Assembly: GCA_024178355.1 (NCBI GenBank)
Contig: JAMZNZ010000002.1
Span: 787,501-851,500 of the forward strand
DNA length: 64,000 nt
From: Maricaulaceae bacterium EIL42A08
GTDB lineage: Bacteria; Pseudomonadota; Alphaproteobacteria; Caulobacterales; Maricaulaceae
Direction: 5' to 3'
Numbering within the stretch: the stretch's first letter is position 1; each line of letters opens with the position of its first letter. The notes below the pieces were generated by a model. It saw nothing but the letters and a program-made list of their open reading frames with translations, had not been told where the DNA came from and searched no databases. The translations under genes were made by a program, and so were the position numbers. Shown here piece after piece: positions 29,284 to 37,315 of this stretch.

Positions 29284-31665
29284 ATGGCCATGAAGCAACG
29301 TTTCTTTGGGGGTGCAGGTGTCGCTGCGCTGATCGCAGGTTTTGCCCTGTCGGGAACCGCAGTCGCGCAGGATGCTCCGATCATCCAACCAGGCGCACCG
29401 GGTCAGGATAACCGCCAGCTCAGCGAAGAAGAGGCTGCCCGTCTGGCGATCAATGCCTACTCTGAAGCCGACGTTGCCTTTGTCCAGAACCTGCTGGCCT
29501 ACCGCGCTCAGGTTACCGAGCTGACCGGCCTCGTGGATGGCCGTACCGAAGCCGAAGGCATTATCGAGATCGCCGAGCGCATCAACGAAGCCCAGCCTGA
29601 AGAGCTGACCTTCCTGCGTGATTGGCTGACCGAGCGTGACGAGCCGCTGGCTGCTGAAAGCCTCGACGATGACGATGAGGAGATGATGGAGGGGCTCTCC
29701 TCCCCCGCTCAGATCACCACGCTGAGCAATGCCAGCGGCACCGACTTCGACACCCTCTTCCTGGAGCTGATGATCGACCAGCACGACGGTCTGGTGGACA
29801 TGGTCGATGGTTATCTGCGCACGCGCGGCACCGCCTTTGATCCGGCACTGTTCGAGTTTGCCAATACGATCCGCCGCGAGCAGCGTGACGAGATCGAGAC
29901 CATGAACGAGATTTTCGCAGGTTTGTCTGATGATCCGCGTCGCGGTCTGGGCGCTGGCTATCTGGATGCAGAATCGGCCATCTCTAACCTGCGTCTGGTC
30001 TCCACCCAGCCCAAGCCGACCGGCTTCTTCGATCCGGAAAACCCGGTGGGCCTGCCCCCGGAAATCGTCGACGAGGACGCTGAAGCTGATGAGGACACTG
30101 ATCCGCGCTTTGGCACGCGTTCCCCTTATCTGCGCTTCTCCAACACCGACTTTGCCTTTGCCGGCAACCTGATGGCGGTGGGCAATTATCACGGCTTCAA
30201 CCTCTATGACATTTCAGAAGCGACGCCGCGCCTGATGACGTCGGTTGTGTGCCCGGGCGGTCAGGGCGACGTCTCCATTGAAGGCGACTTCCTGATCATG
30301 TCGGTGCAGGACACCCGTGGCCGCATCGACTGTGGTCGTCAGGGCGTGGATGAGGAAGTCAGCGATGAGCGCTTCCGCGGTATCCGCATCTTCGACATCT
30401 CCGATCCGCTGGCCCCGCGCCAGGTCGGTCTGGTTCAGACTTGCCGCGGCTCGCACACCCACACGGTTGTGTCCCGCGATGACGAGAGCATCATCGTCTA
30501 CAATTCAGGCACCAGCTCGGTGCGTCCTGAAGAAGAGCTGGCTGGCTGCGTGGCCGGTCTGCCGGGCGATGAAGACACCGCCCTCTTCTCCATCGATGTG
30601 ATCGAAATCCCGATTGCCAACCCGGCCGCCTCGCGCATCATCGACAGCCCGCGGGTGTTCGCCGACCCGGAAACCGGTGCGGCTGCTGGCCTGTGGTCGG
30701 GCGGTGACCATGGTGAAGGCACCCAGTCGACCCGTCGCACCGACCAGTGCCACGACATCACCATCTTCCCGGCGCTGAACATTGCCGCTGGCGCCTGCTC
30801 GGGCAACGGCATCATCTTTGACATCACCGATCCGCGCACGCCGACCCGTATTGATGATGTGGTCGATGTGGGCTTTGCCTACTGGCACTCGGCCACCTTC
30901 AACAATGATGGCACCAAGGTCGTCTTCACCGACGAATGGGGTGGTGGCGGCGGTCCGCGCTGCCGTCCGCAGGACCCCAATGACTGGGGTGCAAACGCGA
31001 TCTTTGAACTGGAAGACGGTGAGCTGACCTTCGCCAGCTACTACAAGATCCCGAACGTGCAGAGCGACCACGAAAACTGCGTGGCCCACAACGGCAACAT
31101 CATTCCGGTTCCAGGCCGCGATATCTTCGTGCAGGCCTGGTATCAGGGCGGCATGTCGCTGATGGACTTCACCGATGCCGACAATCCCTATGAGATTGGC
31201 TTCTTCGATCGCGGTCCGCTGGCCACCGAGACCTATGTGACCGGCGGCTACTGGTCGACCTACTGGTATAATGGCCGCATCTACGGCACCGCCCAGGTGC
31301 GCGGTCTGGACGTGTTCGAGCTGGAGCCCAGCGAGTTCATGACCGCCAACGAGATCGAGGCCGCCCAGCTGGCCGACATGGGTGAAATCTTCAACCCACA
31401 GACCCAGACGGTTGTCACCTGGCCGACCCACCCTGCGGTGGCGCTGGCCTATGTCGACCAGATGGTACGTGAGGGGTCCATGTCCGAGACCGATGCAGCG
31501 GTGTTTGCCGACACGCTGACCCGGGCTCGCACCCACATGGAAGCAGGCACCAGCGATCGCCAGCTGGCCGGTGAAATCCGCCGCCTGCGCCGCGACCTGC
31601 CTCGCTCTGACCGCGGTGAAGCCCTGCGCGAGCAGCTCACCGACATCGCCGCTGAAGTGCGGTAA
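29284..31665 (+). CDS. Secreted DUF305-like / LVIVD beta-propeller protein
   Basis: This 793-residue protein begins with a signal peptide (MAMKQRFFGGAGVAALIAGFALSGTAVAQ), so it is exported. Residues about 50-230 resemble DUF305, a helical family often tied to metals; LMIDQHDGLVDMV keeps part of the family pattern, but the first half lacks the usual HH pair. The rest is a LVIVD-type beta-propeller with repeated blades (GFNLYDISEATPRL, GIRIFDISDPLAPRQ, GIIFDITDPRTPTRI, GMSLMDFTDADNPYE). Function unknown. The ATG at 29284 has GGGGAG upstream and gives the signal peptide; a start 23 codons earlier would not. It ends at a strong terminator. Confidence 0.85.
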   Translation: MAMKQRFFGGAGVAALIAGFALSGTAVAQDAPIIQPGAPGQDNRQLSEEEAARLAINAYSEADVAFVQNLLAYRAQVTELTGLVDGRTEAEGIIEIAERINEAQPEELTFLRDWLTERDEPLAAESLDDDDEEMMEGLSSPAQITTLSNASGTDFDTLFLELMIDQHDGLVDMVDGYLRTRGTAFDPALFEFANTIRREQRDEIETMNEIFAGLSDDPRRGLGAGYLDAESAISNLRLVSTQPKPTGFFDPENPVGLPPEIVDEDAEADEDTDPRFGTRSPYLRFSNTDFAFAGNLMAVGNYHGFNLYDISEATPRLMTSVVCPGGQGDVSIEGDFLIMSVQDTRGRIDCGRQGVDEEVSDERFRGIRIFDISDPLAPRQVGLVQTCRGSHTHTVVSRDDESIIVYNSGTSSVRPEEELAGCVAGLPGDEDTALFSIDVIEIPIANPAASRIIDSPRVFADPETGAAAGLWSGGDHGEGTQSTRRTDQCHDITIFPALNIAAGACSGNGIIFDITDPRTPTRIDDVVDVGFAYWHSATFNNDGTKVVFTDEWGGGGGPRCRPQDPNDWGANAIFELEDGELTFASYYKIPNVQSDHENCVAHNGNIIPVPGRDIFVQAWYQGGMSLMDFTDADNPYEIGFFDRGPLATETYVTGGYWSTYWYNGRIYGTAQVRGLDVFELEPSEFMTANEIEAAQLADMGEIFNPQTQTVVTWPTHPAVALAYVDQMVREGSMSETDAAVFADTLTRARTHMEAGTSDRQLAGEIRRLRRDLPRSDRGEALREQLTDIAAEVR

Positions 31666-31692
31666 GAGCTGGCGCTAGAGCCTGACAAGAAG

Positions 31693-31730
31693 AACGCCGC
31701 GGCTGGGAACAGCTGCGGCGTTTTTTGTTT
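31693..31730 (+). terminator. Intrinsic terminator after the DUF305/propeller gene
   Basis: AACGCCGCGGCTG (31693-31705) and CAGCTGCGGCGTT form a stem with a GGAA loop followed by TTTTTGTTTT on the plus strand. It lies about 30 bases after the stop codon. Confidence 0.92.
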
Positions 31731-31790
31731 TAAAGCTCTCCGTTTCGTCACCCCTGCGCAGGCGGGAATGACGATTGTGGGGGCTTTACC

Positions 31791-31820
31791 TGTCCCGGAC
31801 GCGCAGCGATCCGGGATCAT
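31791..31820 (+). repeat. Dispersed GC-rich repeat (cccggacgcg type), copy 1
   Basis: The segment tgtcccggacgcgcagcgatccggga recurs with few changes at 44224-44253. Both copies lie in gaps between a terminator or tRNA and other repeats. Such elements are common between genes in alphaproteobacterial chromosomes. Confidence 0.55.
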
Positions 31821-31875
31821 CTGTTAGCGCGAGGTGATGATCGCTCTGGTGCATGCGGTCGATCCCGGCTCTGCC

Positions 31876-31892
31876 CCCGGATCAAATCCGGG
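31876..31892. repeat. Palindromic repeat cccggat/atccggg, copy 1
   Basis: CCCGGATCAAATCCGGG is a near-perfect palindrome found again as CCCCGGATCAAGTCCGGGG at 44141-44159. A decayed relative (cccccggacaagccg) lies near 45891. Together with the neighbouring motifs it forms composite repeat clusters in the gaps at 31740-32030 and 44101-44260. Confidence 0.6.
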
Positions 31893-31950
31893 CTTGGCCG
31901 GGACAGGGTTGCAAGCCCGCTTCAGACACCCGCGTCCCGAGCGCATCGCG

Positions 31951-31970
31951 CTCGCAAGGCGAACAGCCGC
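31951..31970 (+). repeat. Dispersed intergenic repeat, copy 2
   Basis: This is an exact copy of the 20-base core at 27217-27236, again followed by a cagcgagga segment. It lies between the propeller-gene terminator and tRNA-Tyr. Confidence 0.7.
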
Positions 31971-32029
31971 TTGGTATGCGCCAGCGAGGAGCGAAGTCCC
32001 GGACGGGACTGAGCATCAGGAAAAGAAGA

Positions 32030-32114
32030 TGGTGGAGGGGGCTGGATTCGAACCAGCGTACGCAATGCGGGCAGATTTACAGTCTGCTGGATTTAACCAC
32101 TCTCCCACCCCTCC
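32030..32114 (-). tRNA. tRNA-Tyr (GUA)
   Basis: The minus strand gives a class II tRNA: acceptor GGAGGGG/CCCCTCC, anticodon loop with GTA (CTGTAAA), a long variable arm, T arm GCTGGTTCGAATCCAGC, discriminator A and encoded CCA. The 85-base length and variable arm fit bacterial tRNA-Tyr. Confidence 0.96.
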
Positions 32115-32258
32115 ACAGGGTCTGCTCACTCAAGCAGTGCACTCTTGGGAGCGAGTGCCGGGCCGAACCGAAAACCTGCCAACCGAGAAAGCCAATTGCG
32201 CCAGCGCGCCAAGGGCTTTAACGAAGCAACTCCTCAATTCGGAGCGCGGACTATAGTC

Positions 32259-33056
32259 ATGGCCCCACCGCGGCGCAACACAGAGAAAAGACAAGGTGCA
32301 GCACGACGTGCAGCACCGCCCAGTTCCGCCCATGAGGGCTGGATCTGGGGACGCCATGCGGTGCTGGCAGCTCTGGCAAATCCAGGCCGTAAGGTGTTGG
32401 ATTTACAGGTCACTCGCAATGCCGCCGCCGAGCTGCCTGAGGCCGCTCGCAAGCGCGCAAGGATCGTGCTGCCCGCTGAAATTTCCGCCCGCCTGCCCGA
32501 AGCATCAGTCCATCAGGGCTTTGCGCTGAAGGCCTCGGCGCTGGAGGCTGAGTCGCTCAATGCCGTAGCCGCCAATACCCACGGGCTTCTGGTGGTGCTC
32601 GATCAGATTACCGATCCGCAGAATGTCGGCGCGGTGTTCCGCTCTGCCGCCGCCTTTGGGGCGCGCGCGGTGATCATGCAGGACCGCAAGGCCCCGCCTT
32701 TGTTCGGGACGGTGTGCAAGGCCTCTGTCGGCTGTGTGGAGACAGTGCCCCATGTGCGCGTCACCAATATCGCCGACACGCTGGACGCCCTGACCCAGGA
32801 AGGCCGCTACGCGATTGGTCTGGCGGGTGAGGCAGACGCGAGCCTCGCGGCTGAGGTTCAGGCCAATGCAGGGCCCGGCCTGGTGCTGGTGCTCGGCGCG
32901 GAAGGCCCAGGCCTGCGCCCGCGCGTGGCTGAGCATTGCAGCGCGCTGGCGCGTATCCCGATGGGGCCCAAAGCAGAAAGCCTCAACGTAGCCGCCGCAG
33001 CAGCCATCGCGCTTTATGAGGCGTCCCGCTTTGATCCCCGGATCAATCCAGCCTAG
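32259..33056 (+). CDS. rlmB: TrmH/SpoU-family RNA 2'-O-methyltransferase (RlmB-like)
   Basis: This 265-residue SPOUT enzyme would transfer methyl from SAM to a ribose 2'-OH; RlmB modifies G2251 of 23S rRNA. It has a basic N-terminal extension, the substrate-binding domain (GRHAVLAALANPGRKVLDLQ) and the three SpoU motifs: DPQNVGAVFRSAAAFGA, LVLGAEGPGLRP and IPMGPKAESLNVAAAAAIALYE. The ATG at 32259 is preferred over one 38 codons earlier because that would overlap the tRNA-Tyr promoter region. The exact target is inferred from family. Its end overlaps the converging DUF2807 gene by 4 bases. Confidence 0.88.
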   Translation: MAPPRRNTEKRQGAARRAAPPSSAHEGWIWGRHAVLAALANPGRKVLDLQVTRNAAAELPEAARKRARIVLPAEISARLPEASVHQGFALKASALEAESLNAVAANTHGLLVVLDQITDPQNVGAVFRSAAAFGARAVIMQDRKAPPLFGTVCKASVGCVETVPHVRVTNIADTLDALTQEGRYAIGLAGEADASLAAEVQANAGPGLVLVLGAEGPGLRPRVAEHCSALARIPMGPKAESLNVAAAAAIALYEASRFDPRINPA

Positions 33057-34099
33057 CCCGCACCGCGAACGTTGAAGTCGCCACTGCCGGTGGTGCGTAC
33101 GCTCTGGCTGCCTTCAACGCTTCCAGCATCCACATCGCCGCCACCGGACAGGCGAATGGACGGATTGACGAGCGTGCCGCCGAAGTAAACGCCGCCGGAC
33201 CCGCTGGCGCGGATTTCAGCCGGATCAGCGCGGCCTGCATCAATGCTCACACCGCCAGAGCCAGACAGCGACACATCAAGGCCGCCATTAAGCGAGCGCG
33301 CGTCCACATCGCCAGACCCGGTCAGGCGAACATTCAGCTGGCCGGAAACATCGCCCGCGGTGAAGTCACCGCCGCCGCTGGACTGGAAGGTCGCGCCGCC
33401 TGGAGCGTTGCCGATCTCGATATCGCCCGAGCCGCTGGTGCGCCCGGTAAAGGCGTCGACATTGCCAGTCTCCACATCACCGCTGCCCGACAGGCTGACG
33501 GTAAGCTCGCCGGCGATATCGTGCGCGCTGACATCGCCAGAGCCAGACACGGCAATGCTGAGGCGGGCCGCACTGCCCAGCGCCACATCGCCAGAGCCGG
33601 AGATTGCTACAGCCGCCTCTCCGCCAACATCACCAATAGTGACGTCTGTGGATCCGCTGAGACCCACATTGGCCTCACCGGCCACATCGCCGCCTTCAAA
33701 GCTGCCGCACTTGGAGGCACCCAGATCCAGCGAGGCCAGATCACCGGCTTCGCCGCGGAAGACGCTGTCCTCAATGGAGACATCGGCCGGGTTCGGCGTG
33801 GTGATGGTCAGCAGCGGCCACTCGTCAAAGCGCAGGGCATCGCCGCGATTGCGACCCACGCGGCGGCTCTCTTCATTGCGGCCATAGCAGCGCCAGCGTC
33901 GGATATCCTGGCCACCATCGATCCGCAGCGCGTTGGCGCTTTCTGAAATCTCGACGATCGGCGCCTAACCCTGACGCTCCACCGTGGCCGACAGGGTTGC
34001 GCCCTGAACGATGCGAATCTCACCAACAAAGTCAGTGACGGAGATGGCAGGCGATGAGGATTGGGCAGCCGCGGCAAGCGCAGCAAGAAGGACGGACAT
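33053..34099 (-). pseudogene. DUF2807 (GIN-domain) secreted protein, broken by an in-frame TAG
   Basis: From an ATG at 34099 the frame reads a short signal peptide (MSVLLAALAAAAQSSSPA) and then ISVTDFVGEIRIV. It meets TAG at 33967..33965 and continues in the same frame to 33053. Reading through gives about 347 residues of one protein. The distal part is a DUF2807 repeat domain with many SGSGDV / LSGSGDV turns, expected to fold as a right-handed beta-solenoid in the periplasm or on the surface. The frame after the stop is fully open for 303 codons, which suggests a recent mutation, readthrough, a restart around 33859, or a sequence error. Confidence 0.75.
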
Positions 34100-34283
34100 G
34101 GAGGGCTCTCCCATTATTTGCAGGACGTCTTGCCAGTGAGATGCGCGAGACGTCCCGGTTAGATGCAAGTTTGAGCAGAGCCTGCGCGCTTCGCATCCAA
34201 AATACCCGTTAAACCTTGGACAGGTGATCGAAAGCCGCTCGTAATGCTCGACAGCTCGGGCCCACTTGCGTTTAGCTAAGGCC

Positions 34284-35939
34284 ATGAAACACCACGCCCC
34301 TCGCACCGAGCTTGCCACCCATGACGTGTTCAACCAGTCCGAGCCGCTGGCCGATGTGAACTGGTTTAGCGATGATGCCATGCTCTCAGACGCCGTAACC
34401 CGCAATGGCGGCAAGGCGCACACTGAGCACCTTTCGGCCTTCGGGGCTGAAGTCGGCAGTGCCGCCGTTCTGGATCTGGGCCGCGTCGCCAACGAGAACC
34501 CGCCCAAATTCAAGCCCTATGATCGCTTCGGTCAGCGCGTGGACGAGGTGGAGTTTCACCCCGCCTATCACGCGCTTATGGAGCTGGGCCTGAGCGCGGG
34601 CGTCTCATCTGCTGCGTGGAAGACCGATGCCGCACCGCACACGCTCCACTCAGCCTTGCTGATCTTGATGGGGCACGCCGATGCCGGGGTCTGCTGCCCT
34701 CAGTCGATGACCTATGCCTGCGTACCTGCGTTAAAGCATGCGGGCTGGTCCGGGCCGTGGATCGAGGGGGCCACGAGCGGTCGCTATGACCCGCGCTTCC
34801 TGCCGCCGGAAGACAAAGTCGGCCTGACGCTTGGCATGGCGATGACGGAAAAACAGGGCGGCAGCGATGTTCGCGCCAACACCACACGGGCAAAGTCCAT
34901 CTCCAAAGACGAAGTCGAACTGACCGGCCACAAATGGTTCTGCTCTGCGCCCATGAGTGATGGATTCCTGACGCTCGCCTATGAAGGCGAAGGTGATGAC
35001 GTCACCCTCTCCTGCTTTCTGGTGCCGCGCTGGCGGCCCAATGGCACGCGCAACGCCATCGAAATCCAGCGCCTGAAGGACAAGATGGGCGACAAGTCCA
35101 ACGCCTCCTCAGAGATTGAATACAAGGGGGCTTATGCCCGCCGCGTGGGTGAACCGGGTCGCGGCGTGCGCACCATCATCGAGATGGTCAACCACACCCG
35201 GCTTGATTGCCTGGCTGGCTCAGCCGGGTTGATCCGGGGCGCAGCGGCTCAGGCGGTCTGGCACGCCGACCGACGCAGTGCCTTCCAGCGCCGCCTGATT
35301 GATCAGCCGCTGATGCGTGAAGTGCTTGCCGAACTTTCAATGGAGGCCGAGGCCGCCCTGGCCCTCGCCTTCCGGGTCGCGGAGAGCTTTGACAAGGCGG
35401 CATCGGACGAAAGCGAAGCGGCACTGGCGCGCATCCTGACACCTATTGCCAAATACTGGATCTGCAAGCGTGCGCCCTACCTCGCCTATGAAGCGATGGA
35501 GGCCCATGGCGGTGCCGGCTATGTGGAAGAACACCCCCTGCCCCGCATGTTCCGCCAGAGCCCGCTCAATGCGATCTGGGAAGGATCGGGCAATGTGATC
35601 GCGCTGGACGTTCTGCGTGCGTTGAGCCGTGACACAGTCGCCCGCGACGCGCTTCAGTCAGAGCTCGCCAGTGCCACCGGACGTTCAGCTGCACTGGATG
35701 CGCGGATCAAGGCGCTTGGAGAGATGTTGAAAGACGGCATCGGCGAAGCGGACGCCCGGCGCTTTACCGAAATCGCCGCCCAGACCCTGACCGCCGCGGC
35801 GCTGATCCGTGCCGGGCTGGAGCCCGCAGCCGACGCCTATGTCACGAGGCGCATCGCAGAGAGCCCGGTCATGCTGGGCGCTGGCGAAGCACAGATCGAT
35901 ACGGACGCACTGATCGATCGGGCACGCTTGAACTGCTAA
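34284..35939 (+). CDS. aidB: AidB-like acyl-CoA dehydrogenase
   Basis: This 551-residue flavoprotein belongs to the acyl-CoA dehydrogenase superfamily, AidB branch. AidB in E. coli is part of the alkylation response and also shows weak isovaleryl-CoA dehydrogenase activity. Family features are THDVFNQSEPL near the start, MAMTEKQGGSDVRANTT (about 193-209), HKWFCSAPMSDGFLTLA, and near the C-terminal part AYEAMEAHGGAGYVEEHPLPRMFRQSPLNAIWEGSGNV. The ATG at 34284 matches the family start. It is divergent from the DUF2807 gene and ends at a bidirectional terminator. Confidence 0.92.
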   Translation: MKHHAPRTELATHDVFNQSEPLADVNWFSDDAMLSDAVTRNGGKAHTEHLSAFGAEVGSAAVLDLGRVANENPPKFKPYDRFGQRVDEVEFHPAYHALMELGLSAGVSSAAWKTDAAPHTLHSALLILMGHADAGVCCPQSMTYACVPALKHAGWSGPWIEGATSGRYDPRFLPPEDKVGLTLGMAMTEKQGGSDVRANTTRAKSISKDEVELTGHKWFCSAPMSDGFLTLAYEGEGDDVTLSCFLVPRWRPNGTRNAIEIQRLKDKMGDKSNASSEIEYKGAYARRVGEPGRGVRTIIEMVNHTRLDCLAGSAGLIRGAAAQAVWHADRRSAFQRRLIDQPLMREVLAELSMEAEAALALAFRVAESFDKAASDESEAALARILTPIAKYWICKRAPYLAYEAMEAHGGAGYVEEHPLPRMFRQSPLNAIWEGSGNVIALDVLRALSRDTVARDALQSELASATGRSAALDARIKALGEMLKDGIGEADARRFTEIAAQTLTAAALIRAGLEPAADAYVTRRIAESPVMLGAGEAQIDTDALIDRARLNC

Positions 35940-35949
35940 CACTTCAAAA

Positions 35950-35982
35950 CAAAAAAGGCCCCGCGCTTGCGGGGCCTTAATC
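35950..35982. terminator. Bidirectional intrinsic terminator
   Basis: GGCCCCGC (35957-35964) and GCGGGGCC (35969-35976) form a tight hairpin. On the plus strand, after aidB, TTAATCGTG follows. On the minus strand, after the 26-codon gene at 36025-36105, TTTTTTGTTTTG follows, which is the stronger of the two directions. Confidence 0.9.
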
Positions 35983-36024
35983 GTGTTTAGCCAGTAACGT
36001 TCCGTCCTTGGCCAAGCCGTTGTG

Positions 36025-36105
36025 TTAGGCGGAAAGCACCGAAGGCTGCTCCAACACCACCGCGTTACACAGGGCGGACCGTCCTGAACATGAAACACTC
36101 GACAT
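36025..36105 (-). CDS. Candidate 26-residue peptide with perfect Shine-Dalgarno
   Basis: An ATG at 36105 opens 26 codons ending in TAA. The peptide begins MSSVSCSGRS, contains two cysteines and ends VVLEQPSVLSA. Directly upstream AAAGGAGGTGATC matches the full anti-Shine-Dalgarno end of 16S rRNA, with 7 bases between GGAGG and ATG. Downstream, about 50 bases past the stop, is a hairpin with a long T-run in this direction. Signal, frame and terminator together describe a small separate gene. I recognise no family. It could instead be a leader peptide, but no gene follows on this strand before the terminator. Confidence 0.6.
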   Translation of the reverse strand: MSSVSCSGRSALCNAVVLEQPSVLSA

Positions 36106-36222
36106 CGGATCACCTCCTTTCAATTGCTGCAGAGATGAAAACCGTGTGGGTATTTGTGAGCGAACGCAAGGAAAATCCGGGTCACCAGAAATTCGGCGAT
36201 GACTTAGTGGCGCAATGACGCT

Positions 36223-36732
36223 TCATTCGGCATCGCTAGCTGCCTTCACGGGCTTAAGCATGGTCTTCGAGACCGTGGTAAATCCAATAGCTTCAAAAAA
36301 GTCGTGCGCACTGGTGTTACGCAGCCCGCTTTCCAGGCCGATCCAGTCAACACCGCGCCGCACGGCCTCATGTTCAACCTCGCGCAGAAGCAGGCGCGCC
36401 AGACCCTGGCGGCGGAAGCGTGGGTCAACATAGAGATCTTCAAGAATCAATGCGGAGCGATGCCCCTCCACCACAACGCGCGTACATGCCAATCCCGCAA
36501 TTTCATTCTCGGACCGGGCCCTGATACGCGTCACATTATCAGCGCTCTCGGAAAATTCTGTCTTCAAAACCGCTTCGAGATCAGTGCTCCAACTCGTTTC
36601 ATTCCTGGCGCGACCCCACAAAATTTCCGAGTGCGAAATGTAATCCGGTTCAGTGCGCAACGCAGCGGCAAACCAGACCGCAAGGGCCTCAAGTTCCTGG
36701 TCAGCTGTCACCGGTTCCAGCTTGAACGTCAT
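36223..36732 (-). CDS. GNAT-family N-acetyltransferase
   Basis: This 169-residue protein is a GNAT acetyltransferase. The acetyl-CoA-binding motif A is visible as LYVDPRFRRQGLARLLLREVEHEA (about 114-137) with RRQGLA, followed by LESGLRNTSAHDFFEAIGF, typical of motif B. The substrate is unknown. Its ATG overlaps the stop of the upstream membrane-anchored protein (ATGA), so the two are probably translated together. Confidence 0.88.
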   Translation of the reverse strand: MTFKLEPVTADQELEALAVWFAAALRTEPDYISHSEILWGRARNETSWSTDLEAVLKTEFSESADNVTRIRARSENEIAGLACTRVVVEGHRSALILEDLYVDPRFRRQGLARLLLREVEHEAVRRGVDWIGLESGLRNTSAHDFFEAIGFTTVSKTMLKPVKAASDAE

Positions 36733-37301
36733 GCGCCACGCTCCAGATCGTCGAGCCAACGCCTCACAACCGGGCAATTGATCGATTTTGCGACGTGATC
36801 AAAGAAAAAGCGGCGATCTTCGGGCGTTACTCCGTCGCTTGAAAAGCGCTTTACCGGCTGATCAAAAACTGCCCTCAATGAGCCAGTGTAATTTTCGCGC
36901 CAGCTGGACCAGTTATCTCTGAAGTACCAGGACTGGGATGCGTCAAAAAACCAGATCACCCAACTGCCGAAGATTCTTGGCTCAAATCCGTTTTGCTTGC
37001 GAAGCCGGACAGCAATCTCAAACAGATTCAGTTGCTGAAGATAGAAGTTGGTAGCGATCGCATCATTGCCGACATCACCCTCGAAATTCTCTGGGCGAGA
37101 GGCTTCCATATAAGGCGCGAGCACAGCCCCATATTGTGCCTCGAACCGGAACAGATCAGTCGAAGCAAGTTCAAGCGCAAGGTAATTCTCCTGCTTGCGC
37201 AGCTGTATAAGGCGACGTTGCTGCAACAGAAAAACAAAGAGCGATCCGACCAAACCGATAGCGGCGGCATAGCCCTCAAGTGAGGCCTCAAGTCCAAACA
37301 T
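36729..37301 (-). CDS. Membrane-anchored protein of unknown function
   Basis: The 190 residues start with one membrane helix (about 11-27, AAAIGLVGSLFVFLL) followed by a basic stretch and a soluble, aromatic-rich region (WVIWFFDASQSWYFRDNWSSW). I do not recognise a family; single-helix proteins of this layout occur widely in alphaproteobacteria. The ATG at 37301 is chosen; a TTG two codons earlier is possible. It is coupled to the downstream GNAT gene by a 4-base overlap. Confidence 0.75.
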   Translation of the reverse strand: MFGLEASLEGYAAAIGLVGSLFVFLLQQRRLIQLRKQENYLALELASTDLFRFEAQYGAVLAPYMEASRPENFEGDVGNDAIATNFYLQQLNLFEIAVRLRKQNGFEPRIFGSWVIWFFDASQSWYFRDNWSSWRENYTGSLRAVFDQPVKRFSSDGVTPEDRRFFFDHVAKSINCPVVRRWLDDLERGA

Positions 37302-37315
37302 TACCAAGCCCCGAG

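Noticed and set aside
33965-33967. TAG as a recoded sense codon
   Set aside because: TAG is used as the final stop in ordinary genes here (for example rpsS and the flavoprotein), so general recoding is unlikely; local mutation or error fits better.
36106-36121. Plus-strand GGATCACCTCCTTTC as a 16S rRNA 3' fragment
   Set aside because: Only about 15 bases match and the preceding sequence is not rRNA. It is better read as a perfect Shine-Dalgarno on the minus strand.
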